Shown piece after piece: positions 32,501 to 40,886 of a DNA stretch of 42,886 bases. Within the stretch, counting starts at the first letter, position 1. Each line of letters starts with the position of its first letter. Origin of the DNA: Treponemataceae bacterium (GTDB lineage Bacteria > Spirochaetota > Spirochaetia > Treponematales > Treponemataceae); assembly GCA_024402495.1 (NCBI GenBank), contig JAKSTR010000018.1, positions 1 through 42,886 of the forward strand. Direction: 5' to 3'. The notes beneath the pieces are model-generated. The model was not told the origin of the DNA. It did not search any database and saw only the letters and a program-made list of their open reading frames with translations. The position numbers were made by a program, and so were the translations under genes.

Positions 32501-34137
32501 TGGTTCTGTTCGTTCTCCATCATCATCGAAAAAATAAGGTCTTGCAATCCGGAATTTTGCTGTTCGCTTGTTTGCGTGCTCTGGGTCTGGTTTTGTCCCT
32601 GTACATTCTGCAGCGCAAGTTCCTGCATCGAAAGTTCCAGATTTATTTTTGCGTTTAAGTTTGTGCTGTCAATTAAAAGTGCCTGCTTAAAATTGTCCGC
32701 GGCTTTTTCAAATTCGGCATTCTGGTAGGCAATTATGCCCTGATTGTAAAACGAACCGAACTGCAAGCCCGGATTCGCCTCGGCGTTCAGCTTGTTAAAG
32801 CGGTTTATCGCCGCCGCGCTTTCGTTTTGCATTAGATATGTTGCGGCAAGCCCAAAGTTTGCGTAATTTTCGCCGTTATCATCGCCGTTTTGGGCGGCAG
32901 TCTGCTGGGCTTCCAGAAAACTTGCGGCGGCTTCGGTGTAGTCGCTGCGCTGCCAGCAAAGCACGCCGTTAAAAACGTGGCTTAAAACCTGTGTTTTGGG
33001 CGTGCAAGACGTAAACAAAATTGAAAAAAGTAAAAGGCTTAAAGTATTTTTTGCTTTTTTATTTGAAGAAAAATGCAAATTGCTCGCCGCATATCCGAAA
33101 ACAAAAAACAGCAGCGCCAGAAACGCAAAAAATCCGTAATGCGGCACGCTCTGGTTCTGGTAAACCGTAAAATTTTCTTCTGCAAAAACGTCCGGCGCTG
33201 TCTTATTCTGGGCGGCAAACAGATTGTTAAGGTTTTGCTTTGGCTTAATCTGGTTAAGCACTTTAAAAGCAGAACCGGCTTCCTGCGCGTTAATATATGT
33301 AATTTTGCAGAAATTTTCGGTGCCGGCGTTTAAGTTTTTAAAAACCGAAACATTTTTTGCAAAATCTTTTACGGTTTCTTCTAGTTTTTCTTCGCGCAAG
33401 GCGGTTTTTGCCGTGCGTTCGTTATCTCCGGTAATAATTTCGCTTTCTTCGGCTGCGCCAAAACCCAGAATTACTACGCTCGTTCCTGCATCGTAGGCTT
33501 GCTGCAGGGCGCTTTTCAGGCTGTTCAGGGTTTCGTCGCCGTCGGTAAAAAGCACTATCGTATGATTTTTGCTGCTGTTTGCAGGAAAATTTTGCAGGGC
33601 GCACGTAACGCCGGCGGCTAAATCCGTACCCGGCGCAGAAAGCAGTCCCGGCGACAAATTTGCCAGAAGGCTGCTGATAAGTCCAAAATCTTCGGTCAGC
33701 GGAACGGCAAGAACGCCGCTGCCTTTTGCCAGTACCGCCGAAACCGTGCTGCCTTCCAGCCGCTTTAAAAGTTCTGCGGCGTAAAGGCTTGCGGCGCCAA
33801 GGCGCGTACTGCTGCCGGGCATATCTTTGGCAAGCATGCTGTAAGAAATGTCGAAAACAAAACAGACTGCGTTGCCGTTTTTTTGTACGCTTACTTTTTT
33901 GCTGCCCCAGCTTGGTCCGGCGGCGGCAATTACCAGAAACGCAAAGCCTAGCGACCAGAACAAAAGGCGCAGTACGAAGCGTTTTTGAAAACTTACGGCG
34001 AAACTCTGCTTTTTGCCGTAAGTTTTGTTTTCGCCAAAAAGGGCAATAAACTGCCTGAAGCGAAAAATTACAAAAATCGCCGCAAAAGGAATAAGGCACA
34101 ATGCGTATAAAATGTAAGGATTTTCAAATTTAATCAT
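32455..34137 (-). CDS. BatB/BatC-like fusion: VWA domain plus TPR repeats
   Basis: 560 residues. Membrane helices near 8-26 and 55-73 flank the entry to a periplasm- or cytoplasm-facing von Willebrand A domain with an intact MIDAS: D96-x-S98-x-S100 in FDISYSM and FTDGDET later. A hydrophobic segment (about 345-370) and a short Cys-containing hydrophobic stretch (FTSC) precede four or so TPR units (about 390-515: LSHVFNGVLCWQRSDYTEAAASF ... SFYNQGIIAYQNAEFEKAADNF). Elsewhere BatB and BatC are separate; here they are joined. It starts 4 bases after the BatA stop. The likely role is a scaffold in the MoxR-Bat envelope complex. Confidence 0.82.
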   Translation of the reverse strand: MIKFENPYILYALCLIPFAAIFVIFRFRQFIALFGENKTYGKKQSFAVSFQKRFVLRLLFWSLGFAFLVIAAAGPSWGSKKVSVQKNGNAVCFVFDISYSMLAKDMPGSSTRLGAASLYAAELLKRLEGSTVSAVLAKGSGVLAVPLTEDFGLISSLLANLSPGLLSAPGTDLAAGVTCALQNFPANSSKNHTIVLFTDGDETLNSLKSALQQAYDAGTSVVILGFGAAEESEIITGDNERTAKTALREEKLEETVKDFAKNVSVFKNLNAGTENFCKITYINAQEAGSAFKVLNQIKPKQNLNNLFAAQNKTAPDVFAEENFTVYQNQSVPHYGFFAFLALLFFVFGYAASNLHFSSNKKAKNTLSLLLFSILFTSCTPKTQVLSHVFNGVLCWQRSDYTEAAASFLEAQQTAAQNGDDNGENYANFGLAATYLMQNESAAAINRFNKLNAEANPGLQFGSFYNQGIIAYQNAEFEKAADNFKQALLIDSTNLNAKINLELSMQELALQNVQGQNQTQSTQTSEQQNSGLQDLIFSMMMENEQNQWKSQQQENSDILDY

Positions 34138-34141
34138 TTTT

Positions 34142-35140
34142 TCAAATTTCCTTCAGGTAAACACGGCGCAAAAGCCAGCACAAACTGAAAAGTGCAAGGG
34201 CGCAAAGCAAAAAATAAGAATACAGCGGCTTGTTTATGTTTTCCACGCGGTATGTCTGCTGAACATTCTGCTCGGCGGCAACGTTTTTTAAAACATTGGC
34301 AAGCAGAACCGTATTTTCGGCACTAAAATACGCGCCGCCGCCTGCAACCGCAAGCTTAAAAAGCTGGTTTTCGTCAAAACCGGAATCCAGAAAGCCGCTG
34401 ATATTTTTGCCGGTTTTTGGGTCTGTGTATTCAACCTGCACTTTTCCCCGCGTGCCAATGCCCAAAACGTAAAGCGCAACCGAATTCTGCTTTGCAAGGC
34501 TTGCGGCGGTTTGCGGGTGAATTGAACCTGCGTTGTTTTCGCCGTCCGTAATAAGGACTATGCATTTTTTAGGCGCTTTAGAACTTGTGCAGTGCACCAG
34601 CGCGGTGGCAAGCCCCGTACCGATTGCCGTTCCGTCGCCCAGTTCGCCAATTTGCAGACCGTGCAGGCGGCTTAAAAAATAGTTCTGGTCTAAAGTAACC
34701 GGCACAACCAGCGCGGCTTCCTGCGCCATTGCAACCAGCCCGAAACTTGCGCCCTGTATCTGGTTTGTAAACTGTTCGATGCACTGTTTTGCCGCGTCCA
34801 GCCGGTGACTGCCCTGCATGTCTTTCGCCGCCATGGAAGGGCTTGTGTCTATTACAAAAATAATTTCTGCACCTTTTGACGTAAAAACTTTTTTTTGCGT
34901 AGACAGAACGGGCTTGGTTAAGGCAAAAATCAAGCAGATTAGGGCAAAAACGCCGCATGTTTTGCTGAAAACTTCTATAAAACTGCTGAAATGCGCCTTG
35001 TATTCAAACGGCTTGCCCTGCCAGTCGGCTAAAATTAAGGGAAGGCTTGGCTTTTGCAGTAAACCGGCGCGGCGCAAAATGAATTTAAGAGGAAAAATCA
35101 GAAGAAGAAAAAGAGCCGGCAAATTGTCAAATCGTAACAT
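34142..35140 (-). CDS. BatA-like VWA-domain membrane protein
   Basis: 332 residues: two N-terminal membrane helices (about 7-23, 60-78), a VWA domain with MIDAS D98-x-S100-x-S102 (VIDTSPSM), LITDGENNAGS and GIGTRGKVQVEY, and a C-terminal helix (about 308-326). This N- and C-terminal helix arrangement is standard for BatA. It starts inside the end of the preceding gene (14-base overlap). VWA proteins of this cluster are expected to be substrates or adaptors of the MoxR ATPase. The Borrelia counterpart cluster (bb0170-bb0176) contains VWA proteins in the same order. Confidence 0.87.
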   Translation of the reverse strand: MLRFDNLPALFLLLIFPLKFILRRAGLLQKPSLPLILADWQGKPFEYKAHFSSFIEVFSKTCGVFALICLIFALTKPVLSTQKKVFTSKGAEIIFVIDTSPSMAAKDMQGSHRLDAAKQCIEQFTNQIQGASFGLVAMAQEAALVVPVTLDQNYFLSRLHGLQIGELGDGTAIGTGLATALVHCTSSKAPKKCIVLITDGENNAGSIHPQTAASLAKQNSVALYVLGIGTRGKVQVEYTDPKTGKNISGFLDSGFDENQLFKLAVAGGGAYFSAENTVLLANVLKNVAAEQNVQQTYRVENINKPLYSYFLLCALALFSLCWLLRRVYLKEI

Positions 35141-36008
35141 TTTCAGCCTCGTTTTCTAAAATATTCAGGGCGGTGGCAAGTTTTAAGCCCAAATCTTTGT
35201 TTTCGCCTTCTTTTAGGCACGCATTTTGACCTTGTGCAAAACGCAGCTGGTCGCAGCGCTGCAAAACCGGCAGAAAATCGGCAATACCTTGCCTGTAAAA
35301 ATCGCCAAAGTTCTGGTTTAAAAGCTGAGGAATTTCAAAAGTGGCGGCGCTGCAAAAGGGCAGACCAAAGCGTTTCTGCAAATAAACGCGGAAAGCATTT
35401 ACAAGTCTGGTCGCGGCTTCCGCCTGATTTGTATATTTGCCTTTTGTAAAAATGCGGATTTGCTTAACCATTCTGCGGTAATTTCTGGAACGCCGCAAAT
35501 TAACGGTTAAATTATCAAAAAATGTCCTGATTTTCTTAAAACGCAAAAGCAGAACCGTAAAAACGGTAAAAGCCGCCATAACAGAAGCAACGCCTGCGTA
35601 AATAAGATAGCTTGTTCCGGGAATAAGCCGGGGCGGTGCAGGTGGTGCAAGCTGGCTTGCGTTTGTTTCCTGGGCAACGCTGCGTATAAATACCGGCGAA
35701 ACTGTTACCATGAACGAAGAACCGTCGGAATTTTGCGTGTTTTCACCAAACGCAATCGTGCCAAAATCCAGTTCGCCGGCTTTCCACGGTATAAAATCAA
35801 TTGAAATTGCGGCGTTACCGTTAGCGTTTTCAAAATGCATCTGTTTAATGGTAAAAAACGGCGAATTGTTAAGGTTTTTTACGGCCTCGTCACTTTCAGA
35901 AAAATCGCAAATAAAATTATTCATTTCAGCTGGCGAAGCAAACCTGAAAACAAGCTGGGCTTTTTCGCCAACGGTAACATTTTGCGGCGTTAAACTAAAT
36001 GCGCTCAT
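35127..36008 (-). CDS. Membrane protein of the bat operon (DUF4381-position / BB0174-like)
   Basis: 293 residues: an N-terminal beta-rich domain (about 1-120, starting SLTPQNVTVGEKAQLVF) that has no preceding signal peptide in this reading, a Pro-rich linker, one membrane helix (about 145-168), then a basic helical cytoplasmic part (about 175-280) containing ATRLVNAFRVYLQKRFG, which resembles the DUF4381/DUF4129 helical tails. It occupies the slot between DUF58 and BatA used by such proteins in other clusters. Start and stop overlap neighbours (TGATG with the DUF58 gene). Specific function unknown. A start further upstream cannot be excluded. Confidence 0.7.
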   Translation of the reverse strand: MSAFSLTPQNVTVGEKAQLVFRFASPAEMNNFICDFSESDEAVKNLNNSPFFTIKQMHFENANGNAAISIDFIPWKAGELDFGTIAFGENTQNSDGSSFMVTVSPVFIRSVAQETNASQLAPPAPPRLIPGTSYLIYAGVASVMAAFTVFTVLLLRFKKIRTFFDNLTVNLRRSRNYRRMVKQIRIFTKGKYTNQAEAATRLVNAFRVYLQKRFGLPFCSAATFEIPQLLNQNFGDFYRQGIADFLPVLQRCDQLRFAQGQNACLKEGENKDLGLKLATALNILENEAENVTI

Positions 36009-36922
36009 CAGCGTTTTTCCTTTGCGCTAAAAAAACGTTCCAAAACTTGCGCCGGGTCGTCTTTTGTGCTTAGGTTAATTGAAAAAATACCGCGTTTTGC
36101 GCACATATTGGAAAAACGTTCGCTGCGGTCTTTGCCGCTTTTTTTCCATTCGCGCAAAAACGCCGCAGAAAACAGCGGAAAATTGCGTTTTATTTTAGAT
36201 TCCGGGTCTTGAAACGAAAAATACCCGGCTTGGGGCAGTTCCGTATCGCTCGGGTCGGTAATGCGCAGTGCCAGCACGTCGTGTTTTGCGGCAAGATGTG
36301 CAAGGTGCTGTTCATAGCCCGCGCTTCTAAAATCCGAAATTATTACAACCAGCGACCGGTTTTTTAAAAGCCGGTAAGCGCCCTGCAAAGCACCGGCAAG
36401 CGCCGTTCCCTTTGTCTGGCTATGCTGGCTGTTGTCCAGCTGCTGCAAAAGGGTCATAAGCTGCATTTGCCCGGCTTTTGGGCTGGAAGAAAATGTAATT
36501 TCACCGTCAAAAATTGCCATGCCCAAAGGGCTGTTTATCTGGTTTGCGGCAAAAGCCAGCAGGGCGGCGGCTTCTTTTGCGGTTTCAAAACGGTTTTTGC
36601 TTAAAAATCCGCTTTGCATTGATTCAGAATTATCTACAAGCAGAAAAACCACAAGTTCACGGTTTTCTTCAAAAAGTTTTACGTAAGGTTTGCCCATGCG
36701 CGCGGTTACGTTCCAGTCAATTGAGCGAATGTCGTCACCGGGCAAATAATCCCTGACGCCGGTAAATTCAATTCCGTGGCCTTTAAACATAGAGCGGAAA
36801 GAGCCTGAACGCATTCCTTCCGCAATGGAAAAAGCAGAAAGCTTTAGGCGGCTGGCGCGTTGAACAAGGCTTTTGTAACTGTCTGGCATTGGCGCGTTTT
36901 GCGCAGTCTGGGCAATCTGCAT
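36008..36922 (-). CDS. DUF58 protein of the MoxR/bat operon
   Basis: 304 residues with the DUF58 core FKGHGIEFTGVRDYLPGDDIRSIDWNVTAR...PYVKLFEENRE (about 47-89) and a degenerate VWA-like fold with DNSES (D97, S99, S101) followed by IFDGEITFSS and VVIISDFRS. DUF58 proteins are encoded next to MoxR ATPases and probably bridge the ATPase to its membrane partners. No membrane segment. The gene begins 5 bases after moxR and shares one base with the next gene, so translation is coupled. No independent ribosome binding site. Confidence 0.9.
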   Translation of the reverse strand: MQIAQTAQNAPMPDSYKSLVQRASRLKLSAFSIAEGMRSGSFRSMFKGHGIEFTGVRDYLPGDDIRSIDWNVTARMGKPYVKLFEENRELVVFLLVDNSESMQSGFLSKNRFETAKEAAALLAFAANQINSPLGMAIFDGEITFSSSPKAGQMQLMTLLQQLDNSQHSQTKGTALAGALQGAYRLLKNRSLVVIISDFRSAGYEQHLAHLAAKHDVLALRITDPSDTELPQAGYFSFQDPESKIKRNFPLFSAAFLREWKKSGKDRSERFSNMCAKRGIFSINLSTKDDPAQVLERFFSAKEKR

Positions 36923-36927
36923 GGCAA

Positions 36928-37935
36928 TTACGGCACTGGCAAAAGCGAAAGAATTTTTGCAATTATGTCATCGGCGTTTAAACCGTCGGCAGCGGCTTCG
37001 TAAGAAAGCACAAGGCGGTGGCGCAATACAGCCGGCGCAAGTTTTTTTACGTCGTCCGGCAAAACATAAGAACGGCCGTCAAACATGGCGTTTACTTTTG
37101 CGCATTTTTGCAGTGCAATACCGGCACGCGGCGAAGCACCAAAGGTGATGTAGCGCAGAATGTCGTTGCGGCCTTTGCCTTTTCCGTTTTCGGCTGCTGT
37201 ATTTGCGTTTTGCCGGGTAACATTCAAAATTGAAACGATGTACTGAACTATTTTTTCGTCACATTCTACCTTCGGCAGGGCGGCTTTTAATTCTTCCAGC
37301 AGTGCCGGGTTAAAAACCTGATTTACTGGCAGGCTGTTGATTTCGCCTGCGGAATTGCTGCGCCTGATGATTTCGGCTTCTTCCTGCGGCGTAGGGTATT
37401 TTACCAGAAGTTTCAGCAGAAAGCGGTCAAGCTCGGCTTCCGGCAGGCTGTAAGTTCCTTCCTGTTCAATCGGGTTTTGGGTTGCAAGAACAAAAAAAGG
37501 TTTTGGCAGCGGATAGGTTTTTTCGCCGATGGTAACCTGTTTTTCTGCCATCGCTTCTAAAAGCGCAGACTGAACTTTTGCCGGCGCGCGGTTAATTTCA
37601 TCTGCAAGAACAAGGTTTGCAAAAACCGGACCGCGGCGTACTGCAAAAGTTCCTTTCGCCTGTTCGTAAACCAAAGTTCCGCTAACGTCTGCCGGCAAAA
37701 GATCTGGCGTAAACTGAATGCGCTTAAAATCAAGCGCCGACATATCGGCAAAGGTTTTTACTGCCAGAGTTTTGGCAAGACCCGGCACGCCTTCCAGCAA
37801 GACGTGTCCGCCGGCAATCATCGCCATTAAAATGCCGTCAATAATCTCCGTCTGACCGACTACGCGTTTGGCGGCTTCGGCGCGGCAGGCTTCTACCGTT
37901 TGCCGGCATTTTGCAAAAATATCAGAATTATCCAA
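36928..37935 (-). CDS. moxR: MoxR-family AAA+ ATPase
   Basis: 335 residues, the usual MoxR length. Walker A is GVPGLAKT (49-56), Walker B LVLADE (108-113) followed by INRAPAKVQSALLEAM, the sensor-1 region is FVLATQNPIEQEGTY and the C-terminal lid has LRYITFGASPRAG. MoxR ATPases act as chaperones that mature or insert metal cofactors and protein complexes. The gene leads the six-gene operon moxR-DUF58-membrane protein-batA-batB/C-batD, with smr behind it. Translation starts at TTG, with AGAGGT 5 bases upstream. Confidence 0.93.
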   Translation of the reverse strand: MDNSDIFAKCRQTVEACRAEAAKRVVGQTEIIDGILMAMIAGGHVLLEGVPGLAKTLAVKTFADMSALDFKRIQFTPDLLPADVSGTLVYEQAKGTFAVRRGPVFANLVLADEINRAPAKVQSALLEAMAEKQVTIGEKTYPLPKPFFVLATQNPIEQEGTYSLPEAELDRFLLKLLVKYPTPQEEAEIIRRSNSAGEINSLPVNQVFNPALLEELKAALPKVECDEKIVQYIVSILNVTRQNANTAAENGKGKGRNDILRYITFGASPRAGIALQKCAKVNAMFDGRSYVLPDDVKKLAPAVLRHRLVLSYEAAADGLNADDIIAKILSLLPVP

Positions 37936-38192
37936 AAAAGACCTCTTTTTGTTGTGTTTTCTTCTATATAAAACGTGCAGAAACAGATGCAGACCTGCAC
38001 GGAAAATGCTAAAAGCAACAGCGTGAATTTTATCAAAAATACTTAAAATATTCTATAAAAACCGGCACGTAAAAATATTGCGGCTTTTTCTGCGGCAAGC
38101 CTTGGCGGGCGGTACGGCGTCGTGCAGGCATAAAAGGCGCGCCAAAAACTGAAAAGCGTAAAGCTTTCAGTTTAACGGTTTTAGGGAAGAAA

Positions 38193-38228
38193 GCCTGAAT
38201 TTTAACAATATAAAATTAAAATTCAGGC
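38193..38228. promoter_or_regulatory. Perfect 13-base inverted repeat upstream of the aminotransferase
   Basis: GCCTGAATTTTAA (38193-38205) and TTAAAATTCAGGC (38216-38228) around CAATATAAAA. No T tract follows, so it is not a simple terminator of a plus-strand transcript. It lies 39-74 bases upstream of the -10 box at 38267 and could be an operator. Confidence 0.5.
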
Positions 38229-38266
38229 AATCGGTTGCCAATATTGCATAAAAATACAAAAATCTG

Positions 38267-38279
38267 TATTATTATGCAC
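38267..38279 (+). promoter_or_regulatory. -10-like TATTAT abutting the aminotransferase start
   Basis: TATTAT at 38267-38272 predicts transcription from 38279, one base before the ATG at 38280. No Shine-Dalgarno is present. Confidence 0.45.
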
Positions 38280-39572
38280 ATGATTAACCCATTAGCACAA
38301 GAATTGAACAGCATTTTAGCTGAAACTGTTCCAGGCAAAATGCTTTCTGACTTAGGTCAGCGCCTTTTTTTCCCGAAAGGGATTATTGCGCAAGGTGCAG
38401 AAGCAAAAAAGTTAGGAAAAACAGCAAACGCCACAATCGGTATGTCTGTTTTTAACGGAAAACCAGCAATAGTTCCGTCTGTACAGAAAGAGTTTTCAAC
38501 CCTTACATCTACAGAAGCCGTTGCATACGCTCCAACTGCTGGTAATCCAGATTTCCGTAATTTTTGGAAAGACCAGATTATTGCAAAAAACCCTTCATTG
38601 AAAGATAAAACTATTTCCCTTCCGGCTGTTGTACCGGGCTTAACCGCCGGTATTTCTTATCTTTCTGACCTTTTTCTGGCAGAAGGCGACAGTCTTCTGG
38701 CTGCAAACCCGTCTTGGGACAACTACAGCCTGATTGTTGAAGCACGCCGTAACGCAACATTAAAATCGTTTACGCTTTTTACAAAAACCGGTTTTAACTG
38801 CGAAGCTTTTGAAAAAGCCGTTGCCGAAGAAGCAAAATGCGGCAAAATCCGCATTCTTTTGAACTTTCCTCAGAACCCTTCAGGCTATTCGCCAACCAAA
38901 ACCGAACAGAAGGCAATTGTAGACATTCTTAAAAAGTATGCCGACAAGGGCGCTTTAATCATGGTTTGGTGCGACGATGCATATTTCGGCTTGAACTACG
39001 AAGAAGACATTGCACCGGAATCTTTGTTTGCCGCCCTTTGCGATGCACACGAAAATATTTTTGCTGCAAAAATTGACGGACCTACAAAAGAAGATTTTGC
39101 ATGGGGCTTGCGCACTGGCTTTTTGACTTTTGGCGGTAAAGGCTTTACGGCAGACCAGTATGACGCACTTAACAAAAAACTTATGGGCGTTATCCGTTCT
39201 TCAGTTTCCTGCTGTTCAACACCGGCTCAGTCTATCATGCTTAAGGCTGCGGCAAACCCGGAATATGAAGCAGAAAAAATTGCATTCCGCAAAATTCTTG
39301 CAAACCGCTACAAAATCGTTCGCGACTTTGTAGATTCTAAAAAAGGCCACGCAGTACTGGAAGCTATGCCTTTCAACTCTGGTTACTTTATGAGTTTTGA
39401 ATGCAAGGGCATTAGTGCCGAAGCGCTGCGCCAGAAACTGCTTAACGAATACGGAATTGGTACCGTTGCAATTGATGATGGTCACTTGCGCGTTGCATTC
39501 TCTAGCCTTGACGAAGGAATTATTGAACAGGTTTATGCTTCTATTTACAAAGCCGCCGAAGAATTGGCATAA
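38280..39572 (+). CDS. Class I/II pyridoxal-phosphate aminotransferase
   Basis: 430 residues from the ATG at 38280. In-frame upstream starts at 38235 and 38274 lie in or before the -10 box and are less likely. Fold-type-I features: YAPTAGNPDFR substrate-loop region (83-93), NFPQNPSGYSPT (195-206, N199 as PLP-contacting Asn), D232/D233 with Y235, and the probable Schiff-base lysine K270, eight residues before R278 in KEDFAWGLRTG, the same spacing as in aspartate aminotransferases. The lysine context GPTK replaces the usual S-x-SK. Substrate unknown; likely amino-acid metabolism. The solute-binding-protein gene follows after 6 bases, so they form an operon. Confidence 0.83.
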   Translation: MINPLAQELNSILAETVPGKMLSDLGQRLFFPKGIIAQGAEAKKLGKTANATIGMSVFNGKPAIVPSVQKEFSTLTSTEAVAYAPTAGNPDFRNFWKDQIIAKNPSLKDKTISLPAVVPGLTAGISYLSDLFLAEGDSLLAANPSWDNYSLIVEARRNATLKSFTLFTKTGFNCEAFEKAVAEEAKCGKIRILLNFPQNPSGYSPTKTEQKAIVDILKKYADKGALIMVWCDDAYFGLNYEEDIAPESLFAALCDAHENIFAAKIDGPTKEDFAWGLRTGFLTFGGKGFTADQYDALNKKLMGVIRSSVSCCSTPAQSIMLKAAANPEYEAEKIAFRKILANRYKIVRDFVDSKKGHAVLEAMPFNSGYFMSFECKGISAEALRQKLLNEYGIGTVAIDDGHLRVAFSSLDEGIIEQVYASIYKAAEELA

Positions 39573-39578
39573 TAGGGC

Positions 39579-40853
39579 ATGAGCTTAAAATTTCGTAAAA
39601 TTTATATACCATTAATATGCCTGCCATTTGTTCTGGCGGGCATATTGTTTTTTATTTATTCAAAGAAAACTTCTAAACCCGTAGTAATCTGGACAGACCA
39701 GAGCATTTTATTAAGCTACGCCGAACTTTTTAATTCCAGTCAGGATACTTATAAAGTAATTGTAGAATACCGCGAAAGTCCGGTAGGTTCCTTTGCAAGT
39801 GCCGGCGAAAATTCGCCGGATATTGTAATTGGTCCGTGGCTTAAAAACGAAATGGTGCGCAAAAACTTTTTGCCGCTTGATTTTGTATTCAGCGAAGAAA
39901 AACTTTCAAAAAAGGATTTTTATCCCCAGCTTCTGGAACTGGGAAATATTAACGGCAGGCAGTATCTTTTGCCGGTTAGTTTCAACTTGCCGCTGCTGGC
40001 TTTTTCTGCAAACAACGCGGATTTTGTAAAAAGCGACTTTATGCTTACGCTTGAAGAAATTAAGGAAACTTCTAAGTCTTTCAACAAAAAGAACAGAAAA
40101 GGCGCGTTTACGGCAATGGGTTTTGCCCCGGTTTGGGACAGCGATTTTGCCTATGTCGTTTCCAAGCTTTTTGGCGCAGACTATACCGAAAGTGAAAATC
40201 TTTTCAGCTATAACGAGCTGGTTTTGCAGGGCTGCATTGATTATTTGAAGGAATGGTCGGTTGACAACAATGATTCGGTAGGGCAGGAAAGCGATTTTCA
40301 GTTTGCAAACCTTTGTTACCCGGTTTACAAGCTGGTTAATTCTGACAAATGCCTGTTTACGTACAGCAAAAGCGACGAGCTTTTTACTTTGCCCCAAGAC
40401 CGCTTGCAGAATGTTGATTTCAGGTGGATTGCCAAAAGCAACCGCATTGCAATGGCGGACAAACTGATTTATTTGGGCATCCACCGCAAGACCAAAAACC
40501 GCGAAGGCGCAGAATCTTTTGTTTTGTGGCTTTGCAACGAAGAAAATCAGAAAGCGCTTTTGGAGCGCAGTGAAAAAATGAAGATGACGGTTTGTACTTT
40601 TGGTATTGCCGGCGGTTTTTCGGCGGTAAAAAGCGTAAACGAAAAATATTTTCCGATTTTTTACCCGCTTTTGTACGGGCACTTGCCGACCGCGGAATAT
40701 TTGTCGCCGCCAAATATTTTACCGGCGGCATGGGAAGATATAAAAAGCCAGGTTCTGGTACCGTATCTTGCCGATTCGCTTAAGCAGACTGAAAATATAG
40801 AAATTGCAAGTTTGGAACAGCGCATAGCAGACTGGAAAAAGCAGAATTATTAG
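39579..40853 (+). CDS. Membrane-anchored extracellular solute-binding protein
   Basis: 424 residues. One N-terminal hydrophobic segment (about 8-27) has no lipobox, so the protein is probably held by an uncleaved signal anchor, which is unusual for an ABC binding protein. The rest resembles type-1 (sugar-type) solute-binding proteins: VVIWTDQSILLSYAELFNSSQ, then PDIVIGPW, LPVSFNLPLLAFS and a C-terminal helical part. No permease or ATPase gene follows. It may have been co-opted as a sensor or serve a transporter encoded elsewhere. Translation is likely coupled to the aminotransferase (6-base gap). Ends before a strong terminator. Confidence 0.75.
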   Translation: MSLKFRKIYIPLICLPFVLAGILFFIYSKKTSKPVVIWTDQSILLSYAELFNSSQDTYKVIVEYRESPVGSFASAGENSPDIVIGPWLKNEMVRKNFLPLDFVFSEEKLSKKDFYPQLLELGNINGRQYLLPVSFNLPLLAFSANNADFVKSDFMLTLEEIKETSKSFNKKNRKGAFTAMGFAPVWDSDFAYVVSKLFGADYTESENLFSYNELVLQGCIDYLKEWSVDNNDSVGQESDFQFANLCYPVYKLVNSDKCLFTYSKSDELFTLPQDRLQNVDFRWIAKSNRIAMADKLIYLGIHRKTKNREGAESFVLWLCNEENQKALLERSEKMKMTVCTFGIAGGFSAVKSVNEKYFPIFYPLLYGHLPTAEYLSPPNILPAAWEDIKSQVLVPYLADSLKQTENIEIASLEQRIADWKKQNY

Positions 40854-40886
40854 TTCCGTTTAATTTGCTGCATATTGAATTTATAA

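Larger units (their letters stand above)
37936..38279. promoter_or_regulatory. Divergent region between moxR and the aminotransferase, two hairpins
   Basis: No gene. On the minus strand an AT-rich TATATA segment near 37965-37972 may be the moxR -10. Toward the aminotransferase there is a hairpin AAACTGAAAAGC / AGCTTTCAGTTT (38146-38173, one bulge) and then a perfect 13-base one (listed at 38193). Confidence 0.5.

Noticed and set aside
33422-34099. 225-codon frame inside the batB/C gene
   Set aside because: It lies in another frame on the same strand, with Arg/Cys/Gln-rich composition typical of a shadow.
38235-38279. Upstream start of the aminotransferase at 38235
   Set aside because: The added residues (ILHKNTKICIIMH) are translated promoter sequence; a -10 box overlaps this stretch.
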